Of a stretch of 64,000 nt of DNA, positions 28,800 to 36,671 are shown piece after piece (the first letter of the stretch is position 1; every line of letters starts with the position of its first letter). The notes beneath the pieces were generated by a model, which saw nothing but the letters and a program-made list of their open reading frames with translations, ran no database searches and was not told where the DNA came from. A program made the translations under genes and the position numbers. The stretch is from CAWJMD01 sp963845675 (GTDB lineage Bacteria; Actinomycetota; Actinomycetes; Actinomycetales; CAWJMD01): positions 2,007,079-2,071,078 of the forward strand of contig CAWJSX010000001.1 of NCBI GenBank assembly GCA_963845675.1, written 5' to 3'.

Positions 28800-28827
28800 G
28801 TCCGGGGCGAAGGGCGGCAGGGCTGCG

Positions 28828-29235
28828 TCACACCGCGATCGACAGCTCGGCCAGCAGTCCCCGCACGCGCCGGTCGATCTCGTCGCGGATCGGTCGGACG
28901 GAGGCCAGGCCCTGGCCCGCCGGGTCCTGCAGCTCCCAGTCGAGGTAGCGCTTGCCCGGGAAGACCGGGCAGGCGTCGCCGCAGCCCATCGTGATGACGA
29001 CGTCGGACGCCCGGACGTGCTCGGTCGTCACCTTCTGCGGGACCTGGTCGGTGATGTCGATGCCCCACTCCGCCATCGCCTCGACGACGGCGGGGTTGAT
29101 GGTCCCCGCGGGCGCCGACCCGGCGGAGCGGACGACGACGCGGTCGCCTCCGAGGTGACGGAGCAGGCCCGCCGCCATCTGCGAGCGTCCGGCGTTGTGC
29201 ACGCAGACGAACAGGACCTCGGGGACGGCGTTCAT
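28828..29235 (-). CDS. arsC: arsenate reductase, low-molecular-weight phosphatase type
   Basis: 135 residues. The P-loop CVHNAGRS (Cys11, Arg17) is the C-X5-R catalytic site; MGCGDACPVFPGKRYLDWEL supplies the resolving Cys residues and DPAG the general acid. In actinobacteria such enzymes reduce arsenate with thioredoxin or mycothiol/mycoredoxin. The ATG overlaps the aquaporin stop (ATGA). Third gene of an arsR-aquaporin-arsC operon, and close to phosphate transporters that also import arsenate. Confidence 0.93.
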   Translation of the reverse strand: MNAVPEVLFVCVHNAGRSQMAAGLLRHLGGDRVVVRSAGSAPAGTINPAVVEAMAEWGIDITDQVPQKVTTEHVRASDVVITMGCGDACPVFPGKRYLDWELQDPAGQGLASVRPIRDEIDRRVRGLLAELSIAV

Positions 29236-29981
29236 GCGGGCTCCTCGGTTCGGGCGGGCAGCAGGGTCCGGGGTTCGGCGGGACGGGGGTGCAGGTAGCC
29301 CACCGCGGCGACCGCGAGCGCGGCCCCGGCCACCTGCGCGACGAGGAAGGGCGGCACGCTGGCCGGTGCGATGCCGGCGAACGTGTCGCTGAGCGTGCGC
29401 GCCACGGTGACTGCGGGGTTGGCGAACGACGTGGACGAGGTCCACCAGTACGCGGCGGCGATGTACGCGCCCACCAGCGGCGCGGCGAGAGTGGTGGCCC
29501 GGCCGGTCCGGATCAGGGCTCCGATCAAGGCCACCAGCCCGAACGTCGCGACGACCTCCGAGAGCCAGAGCGGGGGGCCCGAACGGTCCGTGGAGGCGAG
29601 CTCCACCAGCCCCCCGACGACCTCCGCGTCAGCGAACATCCCCTGCACGAGGACCGTGCCCAGGCACCCGCCGACGACCTGGGCCGCGACGGTCGCGACG
29701 ACCTCGGTCGGCGTCCAGGCCGCGCGCCCCCGGCGTTCCCACCACGCGACGGCGAGGGTGACCACGGGGTTGAGGTGCGCCCCGCTGACCGGTCCGAGCC
29801 AGGCGATCAGGACGGTGAGCGCGAGCCCGGTCGTGAGGGAGTTCTGCAGCAGCTGCAGGCCGACATCGTCGGGCGACAGCGTCTGGGCCATGATCCCGGA
29901 GCCCACGACAGCCGCCACGAGCGTGCCGGTCCCGATCGCCTCGGCCACCAGACGGCGCAGCAGGGGCGCGGCGTCCTCCAC
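29232..29981 (-). CDS. aquaglyceroporin-type MIP channel in ars operon (AqpS-like)
   Basis: 249 residues from a GTG at 29981, six bases after the arsR stop. Six membrane helices and both half-helix motifs are present: SGAHLNPVVTLAVAWW (NPV variant of the first NPA) and TSFANPAVTVARTLSDTFAG. MIP channels in ars operons allow arsenite efflux down its gradient, replacing ArsB/Acr3. Here arsenite made by ArsC would leave through this channel. Intact. Confidence 0.87.
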   Translation of the reverse strand: MEDAAPLLRRLVAEAIGTGTLVAAVVGSGIMAQTLSPDDVGLQLLQNSLTTGLALTVLIAWLGPVSGAHLNPVVTLAVAWWERRGRAAWTPTEVVATVAAQVVGGCLGTVLVQGMFADAEVVGGLVELASTDRSGPPLWLSEVVATFGLVALIGALIRTGRATTLAAPLVGAYIAAAYWWTSSTSFANPAVTVARTLSDTFAGIAPASVPPFLVAQVAGAALAVAAVGYLHPRPAEPRTLLPARTEEPA

Positions 29982-29986
29982 GCCGC

Positions 29987-30370
29987 TCAGCAGCTCGACC
30001 GGCTGGTGCCGGCGGAGGGGGTAGGCGACACCGTCAGCACGTCCTGCAGGGCCGCGATGGCGTCGGGGTCGACGCGGTACCACGTCCACCGACCGCGCTT
30101 CTCACCTTCGACGATCCCTGCCTCCGCCAGCGTCTTGAGGTGGTGCGAGACGGTGGGCTGGCTGAGCCCGAGCGGCTCGACCAGGTCGCACGTGCAGGCC
30201 TGGCCGTCCTCGGACGCGAGGAGCATCGACAGCAGCCGCAAGCGGGTCGGGTCGGCGAGGGCCTTCAGCCGCGTCGCCAGGTCCTCGGCGTCGGCCTGTG
30301 AGAGCGCACCGGCGCCGAGGGGGGAGCAGCAGGGCGCTGGGCTGCTCGGGTGGGTCGCGAGGGAGGTCAT
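29987..30370 (-). CDS. arsR: ArsR-family metalloregulator
   Basis: About 127 residues from ATG 30370 (an earlier GTG/ATG would run into the operator). The winged helix is LADPTRLRLLSMLLASEDGQ then ACTCDLVEPLGLSQPTVSHH. The Cys pair CTC in the DNA-binding helix is the classic As(III) site ELCVCDL-type, here CTCDL; an extra PCC lies near the N-terminus. It should repress the arsR-aquaporin-arsC operon and the divergent arsI-like gene from the palindromic, locally AT-rich spacer. Intact. Confidence 0.93.
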   Translation of the reverse strand: MTSLATHPSSPAPCCSPLGAGALSQADAEDLATRLKALADPTRLRLLSMLLASEDGQACTCDLVEPLGLSQPTVSHHLKTLAEAGIVEGEKRGRWTWYRVDPDAIAALQDVLTVSPTPSAGTSRSSC

Positions 30371-30435
30371 CGCTCTCCGGTCGTGGTCGAGTGGATATAG
30401 ATGGGCGTGAATGCTTGACGCCACCCTACATCAAT

Positions 30436-30474
30436 GATGATCTATGTATCGAAGATCATCGATGAATCTTCGAT
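30436..30474. promoter_or_regulatory. nested palindromes, putative ArsR operator
   Basis: ATCGAAGAT (30448-30456) and ATCTTCGAT (30466-30474) form a perfect 9-bp inverted repeat. It encloses TCATCGATGA, itself a perfect palindrome. GATGATC (30436-30442) and GATCATC (30454-30460) form an overlapping 7-bp repeat. The stretch is AT-rich against ~70% GC surroundings and lies between divergent arsR and the arsI-like gene. Confidence 0.6.
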
Positions 30475-30502
30475 GGACGGATCCCCGCACCCGGAGGTAG
30501 GC

Positions 30503-30928
30503 ATGTCCCGCATCCAGCTCGCCCTCAACGTCGACGACATCGAGGCCGCGACCCGCTTCTACACCACCCTCTTCGGCACGCCGCCGGCCAAGGAGCGCCC
30601 CGGCTACGCCAACTTCGCCGTCGCCGACCCGCCGCTGAAGCTCGTCCTGATCGAGAACCCCGGTCACGGCGGGTCGTTGAACCACTTGGGCGTCGAGGTC
30701 TCGTCCGCCGACGAGGTGGTTGCCGAGACCCGTCGTCTGGCCGGGGAGGGACTGTGCACCGAGGTCCAGGACAGTGTCGACTGCTGCCACGCGGTGCAGG
30801 ACAAGGTCTGGGTGACGGGGCCGGACCGCGACCGGTGGGAGGTGTACACGGTGCTGGCCGACTCGCCCCTGCCGGTGATGACCACCACCGGGGCCGCCGG
30901 ACCGCAGCAGCAGCCCTGCTGCACCTGA
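30503..30928 (+). CDS. ArsI/CadI-like glyoxalase-fold dioxygenase
   Basis: 141 residues, GGAGG before the ATG. A VOC-fold protein: MSRIQLALNVDDIEAATRFY, LNHLGVEVSSADEVVAETRR, DCCHAVQDKVWVTGPDRDRW, then EVYTVLADS. The vicinal CC before HAVQDK and the metal ligands H and E of the VOC core match ArsI C-As lyases and the related cadmium-induced CadI. The C-terminus adds a Cys pair (QQPCCT). Divergent from arsR across the palindrome. C-As bond cleavage is plausible but not provable from sequence. Confidence 0.85.
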   Translation: MSRIQLALNVDDIEAATRFYTTLFGTPPAKERPGYANFAVADPPLKLVLIENPGHGGSLNHLGVEVSSADEVVAETRRLAGEGLCTEVQDSVDCCHAVQDKVWVTGPDRDRWEVYTVLADSPLPVMTTTGAAGPQQQPCCT

Positions 30929-30949
30929 CGTCGTCCGCCCGACGGCGAC

Positions 30950-31945
30950 TCAACGGGCCAGCAGCTGCGTCACCAGGTAGAAGGCGGCGGCGATCAGGGC
31001 CGCCATCGGGATCGTGAGGCCCCAGGCGACGACGATCTCGCGCACGACCCCCCATCGCACCGCCGACCGTCGCTTGGTCGCACCGACGCCCATCACCGCC
31101 GAGGTGATGGTCTGGGTCGTCGAGATGGGCGCCTGGAAGGCGAAGGCGGTCGTGTACAGCACGCTGGACGCGACCGTCTCCGCCGCGAACCCTCGGGGCG
31201 GGTCGAGCTCGATGATCCGTCGACCCAGCGTCCGCATGATCCGCCAGCCGCCGGCGTAGGTGCCGGCGCTGATCGCCAGTGCGGCGACCACCTTCACCCA
31301 GAGGGGGATGCTCGTGCCCTGGTGGTAGCCGCCCGCCACGAGGGCGAGCACGATGACGCCCATGGTCTTCTGCGCGTCCTGCAGGCCGTGGCCGAGAGCC
31401 ATGGCCGCGGCGGAGACCGTCTGCGCCATCTTGAAGCGCCGGTTCGTCCTGCCCGGCACCGAGTTCCGGAAGCTCCACAGGATGCCGGCCATCAGCAGGT
31501 AGGCGAGCGCGAAGCCGACGAGCGGGGAGACCAGCATCGGCAGGACGACCTTCAGGCCGATCACGTCCCAGTGCACCGTGGTGGCAGCGGCAACACCACT
31601 GCCCGCCAGCCCGCCGATCAGCGCGTGAGAGGACGACGACGGCAGGCCCCGCCACCACGTGAAGACGTTCCAGGTGATCGCCCCGAGGAGGCCGGCGAGC
31701 ACGACCGTCAGCCCTTGCCGGCCGGCGTCCGGGGTGATGATCCCGCTACCGATCGTCTTCGCCACGCCCTCGCCCAGCATGGCTCCGACGAGGTTGAAGA
31801 CCGCGGCCATGGCGAGCGCGACCCTGGGCGTGAGCGCCCCGGTCGACACGGACGTCGCGATCGCGTTGGCCGCGTCATGGAAGCCGTTGGTGTAGTCGAA
31901 GACCAGCGCGACGACGACGACCAGGACGACGAGCGCCACCTCCAC
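30950..31945 (-). CDS. pit: low-affinity inorganic phosphate transporter (Pit family)
   Basis: 331 residues, ten or so helices. Signature repeats FDYTNGFHDAANAIATSVST and, in the second half, AMALGHGLQDAQKTMGVIVL; GLPSSSSHALIGGLAGSG and SVLYTTAFAFQAPISTTQTI are the paired substrate loops. It moves metal-phosphate by proton symport and also arsenate. The start lies 4 bases from the stop of the DUF47 gene. No PHO box before this unit, fitting constitutive low-affinity uptake. Intact. Confidence 0.95.
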   Translation of the reverse strand: MEVALVVLVVVVALVFDYTNGFHDAANAIATSVSTGALTPRVALAMAAVFNLVGAMLGEGVAKTIGSGIITPDAGRQGLTVVLAGLLGAITWNVFTWWRGLPSSSSHALIGGLAGSGVAAATTVHWDVIGLKVVLPMLVSPLVGFALAYLLMAGILWSFRNSVPGRTNRRFKMAQTVSAAAMALGHGLQDAQKTMGVIVLALVAGGYHQGTSIPLWVKVVAALAISAGTYAGGWRIMRTLGRRIIELDPPRGFAAETVASSVLYTTAFAFQAPISTTQTITSAVMGVGATKRRSAVRWGVVREIVVAWGLTIPMAALIAAAFYLVTQLLAR

Positions 31946-31949
31946 CGGC

Positions 31950-32570
31950 TCAGGACTCCTTGACGGCGATGGTCTCGACGGTGTGCGCCACCTTCTCGAA
32001 CGCGTCGGCGGCCGCCTCGAGCTCCTGCACCACCTCTCGCAGCTTGAGGAGCTGGACCGCGTCGGTGATCTCGTCGAACATCTCGCCGAGCAGCTTGCGG
32101 TACGTCCGGTCCGCCTGGTTCTCGAGGCGGTTGATCTCGACCCAGTAGTCGGCGAGGTCCTTCATCGAGCGCAGCATCGGCATCGCGTCGGCCGTGAGCT
32201 CGGCCTGACGCTGGAGGACCGTGACCTGGTCGGAGACGCCCGGTGGCAGCTCCTCGAGGCGGTACAGCACGATCAGGTCGGCGGCCGAGTCCATCAGGTC
32301 CATGCAGTCGTCCAGGCCGCTGGCCAGCGCGTAGATGTCCTGGCGGTCGAAGGGCGTGATGAAGCTGGAGTTGAGCCGGCGCATGATCGCGTGCGTCGCC
32401 TCGTCCGCCCGGTGCTCCGCGTCACGTAGCAGCTCCGCGTTCCGCTCCCGGCCGGCGCGGTCCTGCCCGAGGAGGTCTGCCAGCAGGTTCGCCCCTTCGA
32501 CGAGGGTGCCCGCCAGGACGGCGAAGTCGTCGAAGAAGGTCGTGTCCTGGGGTGTCAGACGCAGTCGCAC
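31950..32570 (-). CDS. DUF47-family PhoU-like Pit accessory protein
   Basis: 206 residues, fully helical: TTFFDDFAVLAGTLVEGANL, EHRADEATHAIMRRLNSSFI, ITPFDRQDIYALASGLDDCM and VVQELEAAADAFEKVAHTVE. The FDRxDIxxLxxxxDD motif is diagnostic. Directly upstream of pit in one unit, as is usual; homologues are thought to gate or regulate Pit transporters. Intact. Confidence 0.93.
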   Translation of the reverse strand: MRLRLTPQDTTFFDDFAVLAGTLVEGANLLADLLGQDRAGRERNAELLRDAEHRADEATHAIMRRLNSSFITPFDRQDIYALASGLDDCMDLMDSAADLIVLYRLEELPPGVSDQVTVLQRQAELTADAMPMLRSMKDLADYWVEINRLENQADRTYRKLLGEMFDEITDAVQLLKLREVVQELEAAADAFEKVAHTVETIAVKES

Positions 32571-32671
32571 GGGTGCTCCGGGTGGGATCGCTCGGGGCCG
32601 GGGGGCGCCGGACCGCGCACCAGGCTAGGGCAGGGCGGGCCGATCGCGGCAACTCCGCTGCCGCAGGGGCG

Positions 32672-32842
32672 TCAGGCCGGGAAGCGACCGAGCCCCAGCG
32701 CCGTGTCGATCTCGTGCAGCGTCAGCACGCGCTCGCTCTCGGAGGCTGCCACGACGACGTCGCCGTAGAGCACGATCTCGTCCGCGAGGTCCCCGTCCTG
32801 GGCCCACTCGGGGGCCGTCGCCAGGGAGGAGTCACCCACCAC
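32672..32842 (-). CDS. small acidic conserved-type hypothetical protein
   Basis: 56 residues from a GTG at 32842 (a second GTG at 32839), with a GGAAGGGG ribosome site. The sequence contains WAQDGDLADEIVLYGDVVVA and ASESERVLTLHEIDTALGLG. Strongly acidic, with no Cys or membrane segment. It precedes the DUF47-pit unit on the same strand with a gap of about 100 bases. I do not recognise a family. Confidence 0.6.
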   Translation of the reverse strand: MVGDSSLATAPEWAQDGDLADEIVLYGDVVVAASESERVLTLHEIDTALGLGRFPA

Positions 32843-32964
32843 AGCAGCCCCTTCCTCGGGCGTTGCCCTACGCCCCGTCGCATCTGTCTCCCGTGGGCCA
32901 CCAGCCACGTCTCGGACACTACGCCGGAGGGGTGCGCCCCGCGGGGCGAATGAGAGAACTCGAA

Positions 32965-32987
32965 CCGCCGGATAGTACGTCCGGCGG
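32965..32987 (-). terminator. hairpin after the metallophosphoesterase gene
   Basis: CCGCCGGA (32965-32972) and TCCGGCGG (32980-32987) form an 8-bp stem with a 7-base loop beginning 3 bases past the stop codon on the minus strand. There is no U-run. A further perfect 14-bp palindrome, CGCCCCGCGGGGCG, lies at 32935-32948. Confidence 0.5.
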
Positions 32988-32990
32988 ACG

Positions 32991-34589
32991 TCAGGGACTC
33001 TGCGTCGCCGCCGGTGCCACCGCCGGCTCCGTCGAGGGGGTCGACGGCCGCTGCTGCGACGTCCCCGGGGGGCTCGGCGCACCCTGCCCTGCCTGCTCGA
33101 CCACTTCTGCCACCTCGTCCACCGGCACGAGGACGCGGTCGATGGACACCGAGGAGAGGCCGAGACCGCCGACGGTGACCGCGTCGTAGGCGACCAGCTG
33201 TCCCTTCCGGTCACCGGAGGCCGCGAAGTAGAGCAGGGTCGCCTCCAGCGGCACCGGCTCGCCCGCCTCGATGCTGTTCAACGCACCCACGCTGATGCCC
33301 GCCCCACCCGTGGAGCCCTGCAGCATGACGCGCGTGCCCGACTCGTCCAGTCGGGCGACCCGCTTGTGGTAGTGCCCGGCGAGGATGAGCGGGACCTCGC
33401 CGAACAGGGCGTCGAGGGCGCTCGGGTCGTGGATCAGGGCGACGTCGACGTCGTCCCCGGAGCGGTTGGTGACGCCGACCACCGCCGCGAGCTCCTCGGC
33501 GGAACCACGGGCGGCCTCCCGCTTGCTGTCGCTGACGTCCTCGGGGGACTCGTCCCCTTCTCCGCTCGGGCTGAAGCGCGCGTCACCGATGCCGGCGAAG
33601 ACGAGGCCCGCGACCTCCTGGGCATTGCCGTCGAGGACGATGCCGTTGGGCTGCGCGGCCACGGCGGCCTGCGTGGCCTGGGAGTCGTGGTTGCCCCGCA
33701 CGAAGACGTAGGGGACCTCGAGCGTCCGGATGCGGTTCAGGGTCGCGGACTCCGCGTCACTGCCCCACGTCGTGATGTCTCCGGTGTCGACGACGACGTC
33801 GACGGAGAACTGGGCGACGAGCTGCTCGGCGAGGTCGAAGCCCTGCGGGTTGAGGTGGATGTCCGACAGGTGCAGCACCGTGACGACCTCGCTGCCCTGG
33901 TCGAGCACCGGCAGCTCGTCGCTCGCGGTGTAGAGGGTGGTCACGCTGCGCACCATGTCGGCCACGCCGCTGCGGTAGGACTCCAGTCGGTCGACGACGG
34001 CCCGGCCCTCGCCCGCCAGGTAGGGGGCGCGTGAGAGGAGGCCCGTGAACTTCGGCTGCTCCAGCGCGGCGGGGTCGAAGGTGAAGGTGGCCACGAGCGC
34101 GACGACCACGAGCGGTGTCGCGGCGACGGCGGCCCCCTGGATCCCCCGGGTCCGACGCCGGTAGACCACGAACGTCGAGACCGCCGCGCCGAGAACGCTG
34201 CAGAAGGCGGCCGCCGCGACGGCTCGGAGCACCCCGCCACGGACCGCGTCCGAGGCCGACTCCGCCACGCCGGCCAGACCGGCCGGCGATCGCAGGACCT
34301 CCTCGGCGCCTGCCGCGTCGACGGAGACCACCGAGGCCCGGACCCCCAGGGGGCCCGCGTGGGTGTCGAAGGCCACCTCACCGATGGGGGGCAGGTCGAT
34401 GACGGCCGGGTGCTCGCCGAGGACGGACGTCCCGATCCTCACCGACAGGGGGCCCACCTGCGCCTGGCTGGCGGGCGCCAGCGCCCAGCCGATGGCCGCT
34501 CCCGTCAGCGCGACGAGGACGACACCGAGGACGCCGAGGGCCCGACGACCCAGCTCCTCGTACCTGCTCTTCGTGCCCACGTCCGTCAT
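32991..34589 (-). CDS. membrane-anchored calcineurin-like metallophosphoesterase
   Basis: 532 residues. One N-terminal helix (ALGVLGVVLVALTGAAIGWA), an extracytoplasmic beta-rich region, two more helices near 140-180, then the phosphoesterase domain. Its metal motifs are LHLSDIHLN, VDTGDITTWG, RGNHDS, LIHDPSALD and LAGHYHKRVARLD, so the dinuclear site is complete. A Pro/Ser/Thr/Ala-rich tail ends the chain. The catalytic domain follows the third helix; topology suggests it faces outward. Substrate unknown. Intact. Confidence 0.88.
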   Translation of the reverse strand: MTDVGTKSRYEELGRRALGVLGVVLVALTGAAIGWALAPASQAQVGPLSVRIGTSVLGEHPAVIDLPPIGEVAFDTHAGPLGVRASVVSVDAAGAEEVLRSPAGLAGVAESASDAVRGGVLRAVAAAAFCSVLGAAVSTFVVYRRRTRGIQGAAVAATPLVVVALVATFTFDPAALEQPKFTGLLSRAPYLAGEGRAVVDRLESYRSGVADMVRSVTTLYTASDELPVLDQGSEVVTVLHLSDIHLNPQGFDLAEQLVAQFSVDVVVDTGDITTWGSDAESATLNRIRTLEVPYVFVRGNHDSQATQAAVAAQPNGIVLDGNAQEVAGLVFAGIGDARFSPSGEGDESPEDVSDSKREAARGSAEELAAVVGVTNRSGDDVDVALIHDPSALDALFGEVPLILAGHYHKRVARLDESGTRVMLQGSTGGAGISVGALNSIEAGEPVPLEATLLYFAASGDRKGQLVAYDAVTVGGLGLSSVSIDRVLVPVDEVAEVVEQAGQGAPSPPGTSQQRPSTPSTEPAVAPAATQSP

Positions 34590-34687
34590 CCTCTCCGATG
34601 ACCGCACCGAGCGGGCCGGTGACCCGCCGCAGGGCGGGGCGCGACGGGTCTTTGCAGCCCGCCGTCGTGTGCTAACGTCATCCCCGG

Positions 34688-34717
34688 TTGCAGTTGCAGT
34701 TTGTGGCACGTTGTAGA
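34688..34717 (+). promoter_or_regulatory. candidate sigma-A promoter of the cold-shock gene
   Basis: TTGCAG at 34688-34693 and TGTAGA at 34712-34717 are separated by 18 bases, a fair -35/-10 pair. A second TTGCAG overlaps at 34694. Transcription would start only a few bases further on, so the leader hairpin would lie at the very 5' end of the mRNA. Confidence 0.45.
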
Positions 34718-34748
34718 ACGCCCGCGGAGTGTGATTCCGACGGGCGTT
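34717..34748 (+). other. leader stem-loop/attenuator-like hairpin of csp mRNA
   Basis: AACGCCCG (34717-34724) pairs with CGGGCGTT (34741-34748), extended inside by CGGA/TCCG around a short loop, and is followed at once by TT. The shape resembles an intrinsic terminator but lies ~110 bases upstream of the csp ATG, within its own leader. Confidence 0.6.
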
Positions 34749-34858
34749 TTCTGTGTCCAGGCCTCTGGCCCGGATGTGGACGGCGACTCAGCACGGCAGC
34801 CCGGAACAGGCGAGGTGCCTGTCCCGAAGAACTCGCCCCACACAAGGAGTACGCCAGC

Positions 34859-35062
34859 ATGGCTCAGGGCACTGTCAAGTGGTTCAACGCCGACAAGGGT
34901 TTCGGCTTCATCGCACAGGACGGCGGCGGCGCCGACGTCTTCGTGCACTTCTCGGCCATCCAGTCCGACGGGTACCGCTCGCTCGACGAGAACCAGCGCG
35001 TCGAGTTCGAGATCACCCAGGGCCCGAAGGGCCCGCAGGCGGAGAGCGTCCGCCCCGTCTGA
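34859..35062 (+). CDS. cspA: cold-shock domain protein
   Basis: 67 residues: MAQGTVKWFNADKGFGFIAQ with RNP1 (KGFGFI) and RNP2 (VFVHFSAI), then GPKGPQAESVRPV. An RNA/ssDNA chaperone. AAGGAG lies 10 bases before the ATG. Unusually long leader (about 140 bases) with the hairpin described separately, and a clean terminator follows. Intact and monocistronic. Confidence 0.96.
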   Translation: MAQGTVKWFNADKGFGFIAQDGGGADVFVHFSAIQSDGYRSLDENQRVEFEITQGPKGPQAESVRPV

Positions 35063-35074
35063 TCTCAGACCCCG

Positions 35075-35109
35075 GAAGGGCCTCCACCGTTCGCGGTGGG
35101 GGCCTTTTC
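35075..35109 (+). terminator. rho-independent terminator of csp
   Basis: AAGGGCCTCCACCG and CGGTGGGGGCCTT form a long stem with a TTCG tetraloop, followed by TTTTCG. Textbook intrinsic terminator 13 bases after the csp stop. Confidence 0.9.
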
Positions 35110-35172
35110 GTCGTCCGGGCGGGGATGGGGTCACGGGTCGGGGGCTGGGTACCGGCATGTCGTCCGGACGGC

Positions 35173-36243
35173 TCAGGCCGGGACGGCGGTGCTGACGCTC
35201 CGGTGCACGCGGTTGCGACCCGCGTGCTTGGCCTCGTACAGCGCGATGTCGGCGGCCTTGAGCAGGGCGCCCAGTTCGAGGCCGTCGCCCGTCCCGCTCG
35301 CCACGCCGGCGGACATGGTCACCGGTAGGCCCGCGAGCGGGCTGGCCGAGATGTCGCCGATCAGCCGCTCCGCCACCTCCAGCGCGGCGTCGAGGTCGAG
35401 GCCCGGCAGCAGCACCGCGAACTCCTCGCCACCCAGCCGGTACACGAGGTCGAACGTCCGCAGGGTCTTCCGCATGCTGTACGCGACCTCTCGCAGCACC
35501 ACGTCCCCGCGGTCGTGACCGTGCTCGTCGTTGACGCGCTTGAAGTGGTCGAGGTCGCACATGATGAGCGAGACGGGTCCGTCCAGGACCTTCGCCTGGG
35601 CGGCCGCCTCCGCGAAGCGCGCGGGCAGCGCCTTGCGGTTGAACAGACCGGTCAGAGGGTCGACGACCGCGTCGCCGCGCGACTGCATCTCGGCGGTGAG
35701 CAGGGCCAGGCAGGCCGCGATGAGGCTGGCGAGCAGTGCGAAGTACGCCAGGGCGTGGACCATGCCCGGGGCCTCGACCACCGGCGGGAGCCACAGTGCG
35801 GCCATCATCGATACGCCCGCGACCAGCACGGCGGCTGCGACGCCCCACACGACCACGCCGATGCGGTAGCGCGCGGCGAGCATCACCACCGGCACGGTGA
35901 GGAAGGTCAGCAACGGGCTCTCGACACCGCCGCTGACGGCGACCGCCGCGCCGAGCAGCACCTCGAGGACGGCGATCGCGGCCATCGCGTCACGCTCTGG
36001 CCTGTCGGCGGACTGCCGACGCTCGAGCAGGCCGAGGGTGAGCGCCGCCACCGCCACGAGGACGACGAGCAACCAGCCGAACCAGATCGCCGAGAGGACG
36101 ACGACGGCGCTGAGGACGACGCCCTGGATCCGACGGGCCGTCCTGACCCGCGCGTTCATGTCGAGGAAACGCAGGCGCTCGACCTCGTTGCGGCACAGCC
36201 ACCGGGTCGGCAGGGCGCCGTCGACCCCCGAAGGTGTGCTCAT
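35173..36243 (-). CDS. membrane GGDEF diguanylate cyclase
   Basis: 356 residues. Six or so helices (VVLSAVVVLSAIWFGWLLVV, LVAVAALTLGLL, VWGVAAAVLVAGVSMMAALW, ALAYFALLASLIAACLALLT) precede a GGDEF domain with DPLTGLFNRKALPARF, MCDLDHFKRVNDEHGHDRGD and YRLGGEEFAVLLPG. The active loop is GGEEF, which is catalytically competent, and no RxxD inhibitory site is seen upstream. It makes cyclic-di-GMP. ATG at 36243; an upstream in-frame start would add a leader without a clear ribosome site. Intact. Confidence 0.93.
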   Translation of the reverse strand: MSTPSGVDGALPTRWLCRNEVERLRFLDMNARVRTARRIQGVVLSAVVVLSAIWFGWLLVVLVAVAALTLGLLERRQSADRPERDAMAAIAVLEVLLGAAVAVSGGVESPLLTFLTVPVVMLAARYRIGVVVWGVAAAVLVAGVSMMAALWLPPVVEAPGMVHALAYFALLASLIAACLALLTAEMQSRGDAVVDPLTGLFNRKALPARFAEAAAQAKVLDGPVSLIMCDLDHFKRVNDEHGHDRGDVVLREVAYSMRKTLRTFDLVYRLGGEEFAVLLPGLDLDAALEVAERLIGDISASPLAGLPVTMSAGVASGTGDGLELGALLKAADIALYEAKHAGRNRVHRSVSTAVPA

Positions 36244-36362
36244 CCACGGGACCTCGGCATGTCGTAGGTCACACTTGAGCGTCCACACGTCCTTGGTGTC
36301 CGGTGATGGTCGAGCGGACGGGTGAGGTAGCGTCCGGCCCTCACCCGCTGACAGGAGCCACC

Positions 36363-36635
36363 GTGAACCGCAAGGAAGTCATCTCGTCCATCGCGCTCCG
36401 GACCGGATCGAGCTCCGCCCAGGTCGAGGGGTTCGTCGCCGCGCTCGAGCAGGTGCTCCTGGAGTCCGTCGGCCGTGGCGAGAAGGTGCAGCTGCCCGGG
36501 ATCCTCTCGGTGGAGAGGGTCGAGCGGGCTGCGCGTACCGGTCGCAACCCGCGCACGGGCGAGGAGATGGAGATCCCCGCAGGCTTCGGCGTGAAGGCGA
36601 CGCCGGGCAGCAGGCTCAAGGCCGCCGCCGGCTGA
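36363..36635 (+). CDS. HU-family DNA-binding protein
   Basis: 90 residues from GTG 36363 (AGGAG before it): MNRKEVISSIALRTGSSSAQ, QVLLESVGRGEKVQLPGILS and RTGRNPRTGEEMEIPAGFGV. The arm motif GRNPRTGEE is the HU signature. No extended Lys tail, unlike mycobacterial HupB. 36 bases upstream of the Fur-family gene. Confidence 0.92.
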   Translation: MNRKEVISSIALRTGSSSAQVEGFVAALEQVLLESVGRGEKVQLPGILSVERVERAARTGRNPRTGEEMEIPAGFGVKATPGSRLKAAAG

Positions 36636-36671
36636 GCAGTCGGCACTCGGCGGTAGGAGCACACTGAGGAC

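Noticed and set aside
32935..32948. Perfect 14-bp palindrome as a regulator site
   Set aside because: GC-only and adjacent to a terminator hairpin; no gene start is near enough to imply an operator.
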